Assembly (NCBI GenBank): GCA_963819685.1
Contig: CAWFXI010000007.1
Coordinates: 1 to 64,000, forward strand
DNA length: 64,000 bases
Origin: CAIUGU01 sp963819685
GTDB taxonomy: Bacteria > Pseudomonadota > Gammaproteobacteria > Steroidobacterales > Steroidobacteraceae
Reading direction: 5' to 3'
How positions within the stretch are numbered: position 1 is the stretch's first letter; the number at the start of each line of letters is the position of its first letter. The translations under genes were made by a program, and so were the position numbers. The notes beneath the pieces were generated by a model. That model did not search any database. It was not told the DNA's origin and worked only from the letters and a program-made list of their open reading frames with translations. Positions 17,358 to 25,851 of the stretch are shown here, one piece after another.

Positions 17358-18188
17358 CTAGACAAAACGGAAAGAGACCGCTCCCAGAGGACCGTAATCG
17401 ATATGGAAGGAGTCACCGACTTGCGCCGTCACCGGACGAGTGAAGGAGCCACCGAGAATCACTTGCCCCGGGGCAAGCGTCTTGCCGAATCGGGAGAACT
17501 TGTTTGCAAGCCATGCAACGCCATTGGCAGGATGATTGAGAACGGCGGCTGCGACCCCGGACTCCTCGATCACGCCATTGCGATAGCATAGGGCCGAAAT
17601 CCAGCGCAGATCGGTGTCGTGCGGGCGTATCGGCCGGCCACCGAGCACAAGCCCCGCGTTGGCTGCATTGTCCGAGATCGTGTCCATGACCCGTCGCGGC
17701 GCCTTTGTCTCCGGATCGATCTGGTGAATGCGTGCATCGATGATCTCGATGGCGGGTACGACGTATTCGGTCGCCGACAGGACGTCGAAGATCGTGCAGT
17801 TCGGCCCTGAGAGCGGCTTGCCGAGGATGAAGGCCAGCTCCACTTCGACCCGTGGCACGATGAAGCAACTGAAAGGAATGTCGCCGCCCTGGTCGAAAAA
17901 CATGTCATCGAGCAGGTCGCCGTAGTCCGGCTCCGTGATTTGCGACGACACCTGCATGGCTCGCGAAGTCAGTCCGATCTTGTGGCCCTTCAGCGTTCGT
18001 CCGGCCGCAATCTTGATGGCAACCCACTCGCGTTGAATCGCGTAGGCATCGTCTATCGTCATGCCCGGGTGCTCGAGGCTGAGCTGCCGAATCTGCGTCC
18101 GGGTGCGTTCAGCCCGCTCGATGCGTTCCGCACACGCGAGGGCCTGCGGCTGGCTCAGCGTGCGCTTCTCGCCGGTTACGGTCGTCAT
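17358..18188 (-). CDS. hpaH: 2-oxo-hept-4-ene-1,7-dioate hydratase
   Basis: This enzyme adds water to 2-oxo-hept-3/4-ene-1,7-dioate in homoprotocatechuate degradation. It belongs to the fumarylacetoacetase-fold hydratases: IGLTSRAMQVSSQI, the metal-ligand segment VEVELAFILGKPL and the EYVVPAIEIIDARI stretch are typical, as is the C-terminal LAPGQVILGGSFTRPV. The 276-residue length is usual for HpaH. It lies 24 nt after hpaF and 17 nt before hpaI on the same strand. MhpD-type hydratases are close relatives, but the neighbours decide the call. Confidence 0.92.
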   Translation of the reverse strand: MTTVTGEKRTLSQPQALACAERIERAERTRTQIRQLSLEHPGMTIDDAYAIQREWVAIKIAAGRTLKGHKIGLTSRAMQVSSQITEPDYGDLLDDMFFDQGGDIPFSCFIVPRVEVELAFILGKPLSGPNCTIFDVLSATEYVVPAIEIIDARIHQIDPETKAPRRVMDTISDNAANAGLVLGGRPIRPHDTDLRWISALCYRNGVIEESGVAAAVLNHPANGVAWLANKFSRFGKTLAPGQVILGGSFTRPVTAQVGDSFHIDYGPLGAVSFRFV

Positions 18189-18212
18189 GTGCAGCTCATC
18201 TCCTCAACGCAA

Positions 18213-18611
18213 TCAAGGCCTGGCGTTCTTGCGCAGGTGTTCATGCAGATTGCCGTGCTTCCACGTGCCGGGCGGTGGAAACTCATACAGCTCCATCGTC
18301 AATCCGATCAGGCGCCGCGCGGTCAGGTCCGCAAAATGCCCCTTGACCATGTCGAACAATGCATCGCCGGCGCGTTGTCTGGTTTCCGCATCGCGCCCAG
18401 CCCCCATCTTGACCGTGATATGCACGAAAGCATAGTCGCCCGCGCCATCGGCAATGCAGTAGTCCGCGAATTCGATAGCGCGGGCCCGCAGCCCTCCCGT
18501 CGGAAATACCGTTCCCTGCGCCATCATGGTAGCAACTGCCTTGCGCAACAGACCGGGAATATCGGCGTCCGCAGCGATGTTGCGGGAATACTCCACGATA
18601 AAGTGAGCCAT
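18213..18611 (-). CDS. hpaF: 5-carboxymethyl-2-hydroxymuconate delta-isomerase
   Basis: This small trimeric tautomerase-like enzyme (132 residues) isomerises 5-carboxymethyl-2-hydroxymuconate. It begins MAHFIVEYSRNI, close to the family's typical start, although the usual catalytic Pro after the initiator Met is replaced by Ala, as is common in CHMI proteins annotated with MPH- or MAH- starts. The segment YAFVHITVKMGAGRDAETRQ and the terminal ELYEFPPPGTWKHGN are characteristic. It lies between the two hpaG genes and hpaH in the operon. Confidence 0.88.
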   Translation of the reverse strand: MAHFIVEYSRNIAADADIPGLLRKAVATMMAQGTVFPTGGLRARAIEFADYCIADGAGDYAFVHITVKMGAGRDAETRQRAGDALFDMVKGHFADLTARRLIGLTMELYEFPPPGTWKHGNLHEHLRKNARP

Positions 18612-18623
18612 CGAAATCTCCCG

Positions 18624-19364
18624 CTATTCGGCGACAATGTGACCGACCAGCCGGCCGATTCCGTCGATCTCGGTCACCACTTCATCGCCAACGTTGACGT
18701 TGACAACCCCTTCAGGGGTTCCGGTCAGAATGATGTCGCCGGGCCCGAGCGTCATGAAAGCACTCAAATATTCGATCAGGTGGGCACAGCTGAAAATCAT
18801 GTCCCGCGTGTTGCCCTGTTGCGTCACCGTGCCATTGACCAGCGTGCGCAGGACCAGGTTCTGCGGATCCGGGACGTCGGCCGCGTCCACCATCCAGGGC
18901 CCAAGCAGCGTGGCGGCATCGCGGTTCTTTACCTTGAGGTTCGGACGGTAATAATTTTCCAGATAGTCGCGAATCGCATAGTCGTTGGCAACCGCATAGC
19001 CAGCGACGTATTCGAGAGCCCGGTCACGCGGCACCCTGGAGGCGGGCCGTCCCATGATCACTGCCAGCTCGCATTCATAGTGCATGAACTTGACGCCTGC
19101 AGGCCTCTCAGTCAGTCCCCCGTGGCCGGCAATGGCATCGCCGCTCTTCAGGAATATCAGAGGCTCCTGCGAGGGCTTGAACGCAAGTTCCTTCACATGA
19201 TCTGCGTAATTAAGCCCGACGGCGAACACCGTGGCCGGTACGACAGGCGGCAGCCACGTGACCGCAGACTCCGCGACCACCCGGCCACCCGCCAGCCGCA
19301 ACCCACCAGGGGCTTCCGTTGCAGCGTGGATAGCGCCGCCCCATACAACACGGGCGTGCCTCAC
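18624..19364 (-). CDS. hpaG2: HpaG C-terminal-type isomerase/decarboxylase subunit
   Basis: This 246-residue fumarylacetoacetase-fold protein matches the second half of bifunctional HpaG (5-oxopent-3-ene-1,2,5-tricarboxylate decarboxylase / HHDD isomerase). Clear blocks are FAVGLNYADHVKELAFKP, LIFLKSGDAIAGHGG, the metal-binding HYECELAVIMGR, and PGDIILTGTPEGV. The GTG start at 19364 overlaps the stop of hpaG1 (GTGA), a coupling that keeps the two subunits together. A larger upstream in-frame extension is antisense-like and was rejected. Confidence 0.9.
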   Translation of the reverse strand: MRHARVVWGGAIHAATEAPGGLRLAGGRVVAESAVTWLPPVVPATVFAVGLNYADHVKELAFKPSQEPLIFLKSGDAIAGHGGLTERPAGVKFMHYECELAVIMGRPASRVPRDRALEYVAGYAVANDYAIRDYLENYYRPNLKVKNRDAATLLGPWMVDAADVPDPQNLVLRTLVNGTVTQQGNTRDMIFSCAHLIEYLSAFMTLGPGDIILTGTPEGVVNVNVGDEVVTEIDGIGRLVGHIVAE

Positions 19365-20167
19365 GAAGCCACCCGCGCGAGCAACTCCGCTTCCGGAACC
19401 AGCGTATTTTCGAGCCGCCCGAGCCCGTCGATTTCGACCGCCATCAGGTCGCCCGCACGGGCGCGGACCGAGCCACCCGGTACCCCGACCATGAGGACAT
19501 CGCCCGTCCGCAACGTCATGAACTCGCTGATGTCCGCAATGAGTGCATCGATCGGGCGATGCAGGTTTGCCAGACTGTCGTGCATGCACAACTCGCCATT
19601 CACATAGGCGCGAATTGCCAGCGAGTCGACGCCGGGCAATGCCTCGCGGGAGGCGACCCAGGGCCCGATCGGACAGAAACCGTCTCTGCAGTTGTAGCGC
19701 AGCGGCGGGCGGAAGATGCTCTCATGGGGCAGGGTCACATCGTTGACGATCGTATAGCCGGCTATGCAGTCCCTTGCTTCGGTGCGGGGGATCCTGCGCC
19801 CGCCTCTGCCAATCACGATACCAAGCGTCGCGCCGACCTCAACCTCCACGGCATCCGCGGGCAGCGGCACTGGTACCCCATGCGCGACCCAGGTATTTCG
19901 CGGCTTGATGTACAGAACGGGCGCCTGCGGAGGGGCGTTGTAGGGAGGAACGGTAAACGTGGCTTCCCTCGCCGCGCGCACTCCTGCAAAATTGAGCGCA
20001 ACGCCATAGACGGTGCCGCGCGTCGGGACATCCCACGCGAGCTCGCCGGCGACGAATCTCTGCCCCTTTATGACCACGCCATTGCCGGCGATTTCGACTT
20101 CGCCTTCCAGGGGCTGCGGCAAGCCGCGCAGACAGAGATGGACGGGCAGATTTGTTGCAGTGCTCAC
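19361..20167 (-). CDS. hpaG1: HpaG N-terminal-type isomerase/decarboxylase subunit
   Basis: This partner of hpaG2 matches the first half of HpaG: GTVYGVALNFAGVRA, PPQAPVLYIKPRNTW, metal-ligand VEVEVGATLGIVIGR, CIAGYTIVNDVTLPHES and NCRDGFCPIGPWV. Together they catalyse decarboxylation and isomerisation steps in homoprotocatechuate breakdown. Several starts are possible: ATG 20209, GTG 20173 and GTG 20167. The last is preferred because GGGAAG lies at suitable distance and because ATG 20209 would place the probable operator (20194-20207) inside the coding sequence. It is the first gene of the operon. Confidence 0.87.
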   Translation of the reverse strand: MSTATNLPVHLCLRGLPQPLEGEVEIAGNGVVIKGQRFVAGELAWDVPTRGTVYGVALNFAGVRAAREATFTVPPYNAPPQAPVLYIKPRNTWVAHGVPVPLPADAVEVEVGATLGIVIGRGGRRIPRTEARDCIAGYTIVNDVTLPHESIFRPPLRYNCRDGFCPIGPWVASREALPGVDSLAIRAYVNGELCMHDSLANLHRPIDALIADISEFMTLRTGDVLMVGVPGGSVRARAGDLMAVEIDGLGRLENTLVPEAELLARVAS

Positions 20168-20193
20168 AATCACTTCCCGGATATCAAAATTCC

Positions 20194-20207
20194 GTTCACA
20201 TGTTAAC
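20194..20207. promoter_or_regulatory. Probable HpaR operator in divergent hpaG1/hpaE region
   Basis: GTTCACATGTTAAC is a 14-bp inverted repeat with one mismatched pair, containing the perfect 8-mer TGTTAACA at its right. It is A/T-richer than its surroundings and lies between the divergent hpaG1 and hpaE starts, as expected of a MarR-type operator controlling both. Binding by HpaR is inferred from position and symmetry. Confidence 0.5.
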
Positions 20208-20258
20208 ATTTAGCGACGTTTCGACACCACTCTGTTGCGGCGCGATCGGGAGCATTTC

Positions 20259-21782
20259 ATGTCTGCAGCATTAACGGCCAATCTCGAAAAGGTAAAGCCC
20301 ATTCTGGCGCGATTGCAGAAGGAAGGGCTCCAGCATCTCATCGCCGGCAAGGCACAGCCCGCCGCGGATGGTGGCACATTCGAGACGCGTTCGCCGGTCG
20401 ATGACTCGCTGATCGCGAACGTGGCCAGCGGTACCTCCGCAGACATCGACTTGGCCGCCAAGGCAGCTTCTGCGGCTTTTCCTGCGTGGCGCGACATGCC
20501 CGGCGCAAAGCGCAAAGCACTCCTGCATGCGATTGCCGATGCGATCGAGCGACGGGCGGACGAGATCGCGCTGATGGAGGGCTGGGATGCCGGCCAGCCG
20601 CTCAAGTTCATGTCGAAAGCAGCGCTGCGTGGTGCAGAGAATTTCCGCTTTTTTGCGGATCTTGCGCCAGGCGCTCGCGACGGCCTGGCGTTGCCGACGG
20701 AAACCCATCTCAACTACACGTCGCGCTCGCCCATTGGCCCGGTGGGGGTCATTACGCCCTGGAACACCCCCTTCATGCTGTCCACCTGGAAGATTGCGCC
20801 GGCCCTGGCCGCGGGCTGCACGGTGGTTCACAAGCCTGCGGAATGGAGTCCTGTGAATGCGCAGGTACTGGCCGAAATTGCTCTCGAAGCGGGTCTGCCC
20901 CCGGGTGTGTTGAATGTCGTGCAGGGTCTGGGTGAAAAGGCCGGCAAGGCTTTGACCGAGCATCCGGCCATCAAGGCCATCGGCTTCGTGGGCGAAACGT
21001 CGACCGGCGCAGCCATCATGCGGCAGGGTTCGAACACGCTCAAACGGCTGCACCTCGAACTGGGTGGCAAGAACCCGGTCATCGTGTTTGACGACGCGGA
21101 TCTCGACCGCGCGCTCGATGCAGTGGTGTTCATGATCTTCAGCCTGAACGGCGAACGGTGCACGTCCTCGAGCCGCCTGCTGATCCAGTCGTCCATTGCA
21201 CCCATGTTCCTGGAACGCCTCGCGGAGCGGGTGCGCAAACTCAAGATCGGACACCCACTCGATCCGGCGACCGAGATCGGCCCATTGATCCATCCGCGAC
21301 ATCGCGCCAAGGTGCTGTCGTACTTCGAGATCGCCAAAGCCGATGGCGCGAACATCGCCGTGGGCGGTGTCGCTGCCGAAGGCCCGGGTGGCGGCCACTA
21401 CGTCACGCCAACGCTGTTCACTGGCGCAAAGGCCGGCATGCGCATCGCACAGGAGGAGATCTTCGGGCCGGTACTCACAGCGCTGGAATTCAAGGACGAG
21501 GCGGAGGCCATCGCCATCGCCAACGATGTGCAATACGGGTTGGCAGGGTATCTCTGGACGCGAGATGTGCAGCGAGCCCTGCGAGTATCGAATCGGCTGG
21601 AGGCCGGCATGATCTGGGTGAACTCGGAAAACGTCCGGCATCTGCCGACACCCTTCGGCGGCGTCAAGTCGAGCGGCATCGGTCGCGACGGCGGCGATTA
21701 TTCATTCGACTTCTACATGGAGACCAAGAACGTCGCGCTGGCCACTGGCGCCCATACCATCCAGAAGCTGGGCGCAGTCTGA
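20259..21782 (+). CDS. hpaE: 5-carboxymethyl-2-hydroxymuconate semialdehyde dehydrogenase
   Basis: This NAD-dependent aldehyde dehydrogenase (507 residues) oxidises the ring-cleavage product of homoprotocatechuate. The ALDH features are intact: GPVGVITPWNTPFMLSTWK, the nucleotide loop GFVGETSTGAAIM, the catalytic Glu in LHLELGGKNPVIVF, catalytic Cys in NGERCTSSSR and EEIFGPVLTALEF. The ATG at 20259 (MSAALTANLEK) follows a GGGAG. It is transcribed away from the hpaG1 operon and shares the putative operator. The dioxygenase hpaD, which would make its substrate, is not in the window. Confidence 0.9.
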   Translation: MSAALTANLEKVKPILARLQKEGLQHLIAGKAQPAADGGTFETRSPVDDSLIANVASGTSADIDLAAKAASAAFPAWRDMPGAKRKALLHAIADAIERRADEIALMEGWDAGQPLKFMSKAALRGAENFRFFADLAPGARDGLALPTETHLNYTSRSPIGPVGVITPWNTPFMLSTWKIAPALAAGCTVVHKPAEWSPVNAQVLAEIALEAGLPPGVLNVVQGLGEKAGKALTEHPAIKAIGFVGETSTGAAIMRQGSNTLKRLHLELGGKNPVIVFDDADLDRALDAVVFMIFSLNGERCTSSSRLLIQSSIAPMFLERLAERVRKLKIGHPLDPATEIGPLIHPRHRAKVLSYFEIAKADGANIAVGGVAAEGPGGGHYVTPTLFTGAKAGMRIAQEEIFGPVLTALEFKDEAEAIAIANDVQYGLAGYLWTRDVQRALRVSNRLEAGMIWVNSENVRHLPTPFGGVKSSGIGRDGGDYSFDFYMETKNVALATGAHTIQKLGAV

Positions 21783-21795
21783 ATCAGGTCTGCGA

Positions 21796-22182
21796 TCAAC
21801 GGACCTCCGAATGTAGATCCACTCCTTCCTTGAGCGTAAGCGTCACGGGCGTCTTTTCTGCGATCTCTGCCATCCGGGCACGTTGCTCGGCGGTAAGGCC
21901 GCCCTTGATGGTAATCGTGCGATCGATCCGGCCGCGCTTGTCCTCCCTGCTGAATTTCAGATCAACGTGCACGCTCTCGAATGGCCACTCCTTGCGATCG
22001 GCATACATCTTCAGCGTGATGGCGGTGCAGGCACCGAGACTGGCCAATAGCAGATCGTAAGGAGCAGGTCCGGCGTCCTGCCCACCCAGTCTGGCGGACT
22101 CATCGGCAACCAGGGAATGCGTCCCCGACACGATGTTGACCGCATAGGCCGTGGTTCCGATCGTCGCAGTCACATGAGCCAT
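21796..22182 (-). CDS. OsmC-family protein
   Basis: This 128-residue OsmC-like protein has the central helix motif PAPYDLLLASLGACTAITLKMYADRK, in which the Cys of LGACTA is the second peroxidatic Cys. The first Cys, normally in a GGxxxxPCP-like region, has no obvious counterpart, so it may be one of the non-peroxidase OsmC proteins. The ATG at 22182 is preceded by GAGGAG. It converges with hpaE, with 13 nt between stop codons. Confidence 0.85.
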   Translation of the reverse strand: MAHVTATIGTTAYAVNIVSGTHSLVADESARLGGQDAGPAPYDLLLASLGACTAITLKMYADRKEWPFESVHVDLKFSREDKRGRIDRTITIKGGLTAEQRARMAEIAEKTPVTLTLKEGVDLHSEVR

Positions 22183-22322
22183 CACAGCGTCTCCTCATTA
22201 CCCAGATGCTGAAGGTAGCCTTTTCGACGACAATCCACGATTGTTTTGCGCGAATATCGGCGTCCAACACCCGGCGGGTGGGCTCGACCCGCGCCGACGA
22301 GCGCCCGCATACCAGGAACTCC

Positions 22323-23126
22323 ATGCCTCCCAGGAACAAGCACTGCCATTTGCGCGCCACGGCAACCGTTCTGTCACTTCTGGCCTGTCTGATACTGAGC
22401 AGACCGGGTTACGCACAGATGTTCGAGGCGAGGACTGCCCTGGAGGACACGCGCCTTTACTTCACCGCGCCGCTACGCTGGGACCAGACCGACTGGCTGT
22501 ACTTCGGCACCACGATGGCCGCCATCGCAGTAGCGCATCAATTCGATGACGACGTCCGCGACCACTTCGTGGATGGGTCCGCGGCAGACCTCAGTGGCAA
22601 CGACTCGAATGGCACCCGTGACGCCATTCCGATGGCCGTCATGCTGGTGGGGACCTGGGCCTACGCCGCCATGATCGACAGCAAGGACGGGTACTACGAA
22701 ACGGGAACGATGCTGGAAGCCGGCATTCTCACTGCAGCCAGCACTACCCTTTTCAAGTATGCACTCGGCCGAGAGCGGCCCTACGACACTGCCGATCCTG
22801 ATCAATGGTTCGCGAGCGGTGATTCGTTTCCCTCCGCGCATGCGAGCCTGACCTTTGCGATTGGCACTGTATTCGCTGAATCAGGCAGCGACCGCTATCG
22901 CTGGATTCGCCGCATCGTGGGGTACGGTGCCGCCGTGGGTACCTCTTACTTGCGAGTCAAGGACAACGCCCACTGGACATCGGACGTCGTAGCCGGAGCG
23001 GCTCTGGGTTACAGCACGGCACTATTCGTCATGAATCGCCGTGACCATACCCACCGGCAAGCGACGGCAAGTCTGCTGCCGATAGACGGCGGGCTGCTGC
23101 TTTCCTACAGCCTGCCGCTACGTTAG
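22323..23126 (+). CDS. PAP2-family phosphatase, exported
   Basis: This 267-residue lipid-phosphatase-superfamily protein has a signal peptide (HLRATATVLSLLACLILSRP, cleavage after GYA). The three PAP2 motifs are present: KYALGRERP, SFPSAHAS and SYLRVKDNAHWTSDVVAG (the R-x5-H-x3-D triad). Substrates of the family include phosphatidic acid and undecaprenyl diphosphate. The ATG at 22323 has AGGA upstream; a longer in-frame extension was rejected because it lacks a binding site. Its end overlaps the end of the convergent dgkA-like gene by 9 nt. The neighbour being a lipid kinase makes lipid-phosphate turnover plausible. Confidence 0.82.
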   Translation: MPPRNKHCHLRATATVLSLLACLILSRPGYAQMFEARTALEDTRLYFTAPLRWDQTDWLYFGTTMAAIAVAHQFDDDVRDHFVDGSAADLSGNDSNGTRDAIPMAVMLVGTWAYAAMIDSKDGYYETGTMLEAGILTAASTTLFKYALGRERPYDTADPDQWFASGDSFPSAHASLTFAIGTVFAESGSDRYRWIRRIVGYGAAVGTSYLRVKDNAHWTSDVVAGAALGYSTALFVMNRRDHTHRQATASLLPIDGGLLLSYSLPLR

Positions 23127-23471
23127 TACATTGCTGAGAAACGCTGCAGCCACTGCCAGCGCCGCGAGGCTCGCGATCAACACTGCTCCCGCCGCGCAGT
23201 CCTTGGCAACCTTGATGAGCGGGTGTTGCTCCGGGTGCAGGTGATCGGCAAGCGACTCGATTGCGGTGTTGATGAGTTCCGCGGCAAATACTCCCGCGAT
23301 CGCCAGCGCAATCAGGCCCCACCAGACCGGTGCGGGTTGCAGCCAGCCAAGCACGAGCAGAATTGCGATCGCAGCGAGCATCTGCGTCCGAAAGCTCTTT
23401 TCCGTGCGCAGAGCGGCGACAATGCCGGCGACGGCAAATGACAAGCGACGATGAAACGGCAGATTCTTCAC
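23118..23471 (-). CDS. Diacylglycerol/undecaprenol kinase (DgkA family)
   Basis: This 117-residue integral membrane kinase phosphorylates diacylglycerol or undecaprenol. The family signature AAELINTAIESLADHL (active-site Glu and Asn) is followed by HPLIKVAKDCAAGAVL. Three hydrophobic segments are visible. The HPLIKVAKDCAAGAV form resembles the undecaprenol-kinase-like branch more than E. coli DgkA, so the lipid acceptor is open. The ATG overlaps the stop of the methyltransferase gene (4 nt), making it the last gene of a five-gene coupled operon that starts at 26838. Confidence 0.85.
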   Translation of the reverse strand: MKNLPFHRRLSFAVAGIVAALRTEKSFRTQMLAAIAILLVLGWLQPAPVWWGLIALAIAGVFAAELINTAIESLADHLHPEQHPLIKVAKDCAAGAVLIASLAALAVAAAFLSNVLT

Positions 23472-24382
23472 GGCGATACTCGCGTTGCCCCTGGATTCAC
23501 TACCCCTATCGTACCTCCTGATGGGGGTCTCGCAGCCACATCCAGATGGCCGACCACGAGATATGAGCGTCGCGCCTGTATATGTGCCAGCCGCCTGTCG
23601 CGCCAGGCAGAGAGGGCGACTGCCTCGGTTGCAGACATCTCAGAAGCCGCTGCTGCCCACCCGGCGATCAGCTCTGACTGGAGGTGCGGCTGCGTATCGC
23701 CGATCCGCCAATCACTGTGCTCTGCTGCTACCTCGTAACCCAGCAGCCGCAACAGCTCAACGGCGTTGGCGGCAGCGTCAGGACCCAATGCCGGACCGAA
23801 CCCCTTGTCAGTGCGCTGATGCTGGTTCACGAGGTCGCGGACCCGGGCATCTTCCGGTTCGGCTGGACTGAACAGGATTCGGCCATCGAAATTGAGAGCG
23901 AACAGCATCGCGCACCCGGCATCCACGCAGCGGCGCACCAGCGTTTCCAGCCAGGCCGCGGAGACCAGATCCAGAAGCGCGGCAGTGGTGACCAGATCGA
24001 AACCGCTGCAGTCGATCGTATCGAGGTGCGTGGCAAGATCGACGCGCAAACGCTCGATTCGGCAATCGAGTGCGGCGCCACGCAGGCGAAGCCCCTGGAC
24101 GTCGCCCGTCAATTCAATGGACTGTTGTCGGGCCCATGCGCCGAGCCGCGAAGGAATGGCATCCAGCAGCCTGGCATCGTAGTCGGCCAGAACCCAGTGC
24201 TGCATGCCACCCAGGCGGGGGGCGAGGTAGCGCAGATTCGCTCCAGTTCCGGTTGCCAGATCGAGAATGCGTTGGGTCCTGGTCTCAAGGGCAGGAGTAA
24301 GCCAGTCGATAAGCCGCAAGGGTCTGGCATCCCGGTCAGCGGGTTCCCTCAGTGACAGCCAGTCCACGCTGAAGCCGGTCAT
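23468..24382 (-). CDS. SAM-dependent methyltransferase (class I)
   Basis: This 304-residue protein contains the SAM-binding motif I ILDLATGTGANLRYLAPRL, followed by the acidic-loop region VLADYDARLLDAI and GFDLVTTAALLDLVS. The rest is a family-specific C-terminal extension. The substrate is unknown. It lies between dgkA and the glycosyltransferase with 4-nt overlaps on both sides, so it very likely acts in the same pathway. Methyltransferases of this type recur beside GT4 and PTPS-like genes in proteobacteria, to my recollection. Confidence 0.8.
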   Translation of the reverse strand: MTGFSVDWLSLREPADRDARPLRLIDWLTPALETRTQRILDLATGTGANLRYLAPRLGGMQHWVLADYDARLLDAIPSRLGAWARQQSIELTGDVQGLRLRGAALDCRIERLRVDLATHLDTIDCSGFDLVTTAALLDLVSAAWLETLVRRCVDAGCAMLFALNFDGRILFSPAEPEDARVRDLVNQHQRTDKGFGPALGPDAAANAVELLRLLGYEVAAEHSDWRIGDTQPHLQSELIAGWAAAASEMSATEAVALSAWRDRRLAHIQARRSYLVVGHLDVAARPPSGGTIGVVNPGATRVSP

Positions 24383-25440
24383 GGAAATGCCATTCCTTCA
24401 AGGAAGGCAGACAGTTTATTCGCGGAGTCCTGCCAGCGCGGCAGCCGCTCCCGCACGATGAGAGCACCTTGCCGCAGAGTATCGAGCAGCCCCGGCTCAT
24501 CGAACAGACGTCGCAGCGCAGTCTGCAAAGCGTGGCTGTCTCCAGGTGTGACGACGATTCCCGCCTGCTCACCGACCAGTTCCGGGATTGCCCCCGTCCG
24601 GGTACTGATGATCGGCAAGCCTCGAGCCAGCGCTTCCGCCACCACCATGCCATAGCCCTCATAGCGCGTTGGCAGAACGAAAACGTCCGCAGCAGCATAG
24701 GCAGAGCCAACGAGCGCATCGTCCCCTTCACCCGCAAAGGTCACGCGACCACCAATGCCGTACGCGTCAACCTCCGCGCGCATTCTCTGCATTGTGCTGT
24801 CGTTGCCCATCGTCCCCCCAACACAGACCAGGCGCCAGTCATGGTCACGGAGCCCGGACAGCGCCGCAAACAACACGTCGTGGCCTTTGCGCGCTGTGAG
24901 GCTGGCCACGCACAACAGCGCCAGCGTCGATGTTCCTGAACCCGGCGCAACCGGCGCAGAAGCCGTGCCGGGTTCAATGACCGCAATGCGAACCGCAGGT
25001 ACAGCGTAGTCCTGCAAGGCGCCTTGAGTGGCCACGCTCGTGACGATGACGCCGCGCGCAGCCGCGAGCGACCTGCGTTCACCGTGTCTGAATTCAAGAA
25101 TCTGCGGTTCAGCCAGCCCTGTTTCCAGCGCAAGCGGATGATGCACGAGGCCGATCAACTTCAGGCGCCTGGCTTCAGCTTCGGCAAGACCCGGCATGGC
25201 CCCGTACGCGAGGCCATCGATCATGACGAGCGCATTGCCCGGAATCGAGGCGAGCACGGCACGCGCGGACTGCAACGCGGACTCCGTGGGAAAGGGGAAA
25301 CTGACATCCAGCAGATGCACGTCGACATGCCAGCCCACTGCACGCAGACCGGCAATGATCTCCCGATCGTATCCATAGCCACCCGTGCGCGTATTGAGAT
25401 CGCCGGGCACCAGAAATGACAGCGAGCGTATCCCGGTCAA
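24379..25440 (-). CDS. Glycosyltransferase family 4 (GT-B)
   Basis: This 353-residue glycosyltransferase has the GT-B architecture: N-terminal half beginning SFLVPGDLNTRTGGYGYDR, C-terminal donor domain with LLCVASLTARKGHDVLFAAL and the family-4 motif DVFVLPTRYEGYGMVVAEALARG (EX7E: E in YEGYG and E in VAEA). TGAIPELVG completes the sugar-nucleotide site. Acceptor and sugar cannot be told from sequence. It overlaps its neighbours (PTPS-like upstream, methyltransferase downstream) by 4 nt each. A cytosolic or inner-membrane-face location is expected. Confidence 0.88.
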   Translation of the reverse strand: MTGIRSLSFLVPGDLNTRTGGYGYDREIIAGLRAVGWHVDVHLLDVSFPFPTESALQSARAVLASIPGNALVMIDGLAYGAMPGLAEAEARRLKLIGLVHHPLALETGLAEPQILEFRHGERRSLAAARGVIVTSVATQGALQDYAVPAVRIAVIEPGTASAPVAPGSGTSTLALLCVASLTARKGHDVLFAALSGLRDHDWRLVCVGGTMGNDSTMQRMRAEVDAYGIGGRVTFAGEGDDALVGSAYAAADVFVLPTRYEGYGMVVAEALARGLPIISTRTGAIPELVGEQAGIVVTPGDSHALQTALRRLFDEPGLLDTLRQGALIVRERLPRWQDSANKLSAFLEGMAFP

Positions 25441-25838
25441 GCAACCTGACCTTCAAAAGCTGCCCAGGCGATATGCGACTCATGGATCACGACCTTGAGT
25501 CCTGCAACCTGCGCGGCGGCAGCCCCGAGTGTGCCCGCGCGAATCCGTTCAACCATGCGGTCAAACAGCACACGGGCCAGGTATTCCGAGGTCGTGTTCT
25601 TGCCGGAGAACTCCGGCACGTCATCGAGATTGCGGTAGTTGTACGCGGCCACGATCTCGCGCAACGCCTGGCTTGCCAGGCCGATATCGACGACGAGGCC
25701 ATCCGCATCGAGCTCTCGCCGCCGGAATTCGACATCGACCACGAATGTGGCTCCATGTAAACGCTGTGCCGGCCCGAAGACTTCGCCGCGAAAACTGTGG
25801 GCAATCATCAGGTGATCGCGAACGCTGACTGAATACAT
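25437..25838 (-). CDS. 6-pyruvoyl-tetrahydropterin synthase-like protein, atypical metal site
   Basis: This 133-residue protein of the PTPS/QueD fold starts MYSVSVRDHLMIAHSFRGEV. In canonical members three His residues bind zinc (one near the N-terminus, two in HGHNY). Here His14 and His28 (QRLHGATF) are present but the third position is Ala30. The catalytic-type segment FSGKNTTSEYLARVLFDRM and the distal IHESHIAWAAFEG with the C-terminal Glu remain. It may bind metal differently or use another substrate. The ATG at 25838 was preferred to a longer start that adds an unrelated N-terminus. It lies 13 nt after the dehydrogenase-like gene. Confidence 0.82.
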   Translation of the reverse strand: MYSVSVRDHLMIAHSFRGEVFGPAQRLHGATFVVDVEFRRRELDADGLVVDIGLASQALREIVAAYNYRNLDDVPEFSGKNTTSEYLARVLFDRMVERIRAGTLGAAAAQVAGLKVVIHESHIAWAAFEGQVA

Positions 25839-25851
25839 GGGGAACCTGGAA

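Noticed and set aside
17940..19607. Plus-strand open frame of about 555 codons across hpaH-hpaG
   Set aside because: It lies opposite four well-identified hpa genes and shows no recognisable domain; shadow frame.
20271..21641. Minus-strand frame of about 456 codons over hpaE
   Set aside because: Antisense to a fully conserved aldehyde dehydrogenase; no family features.
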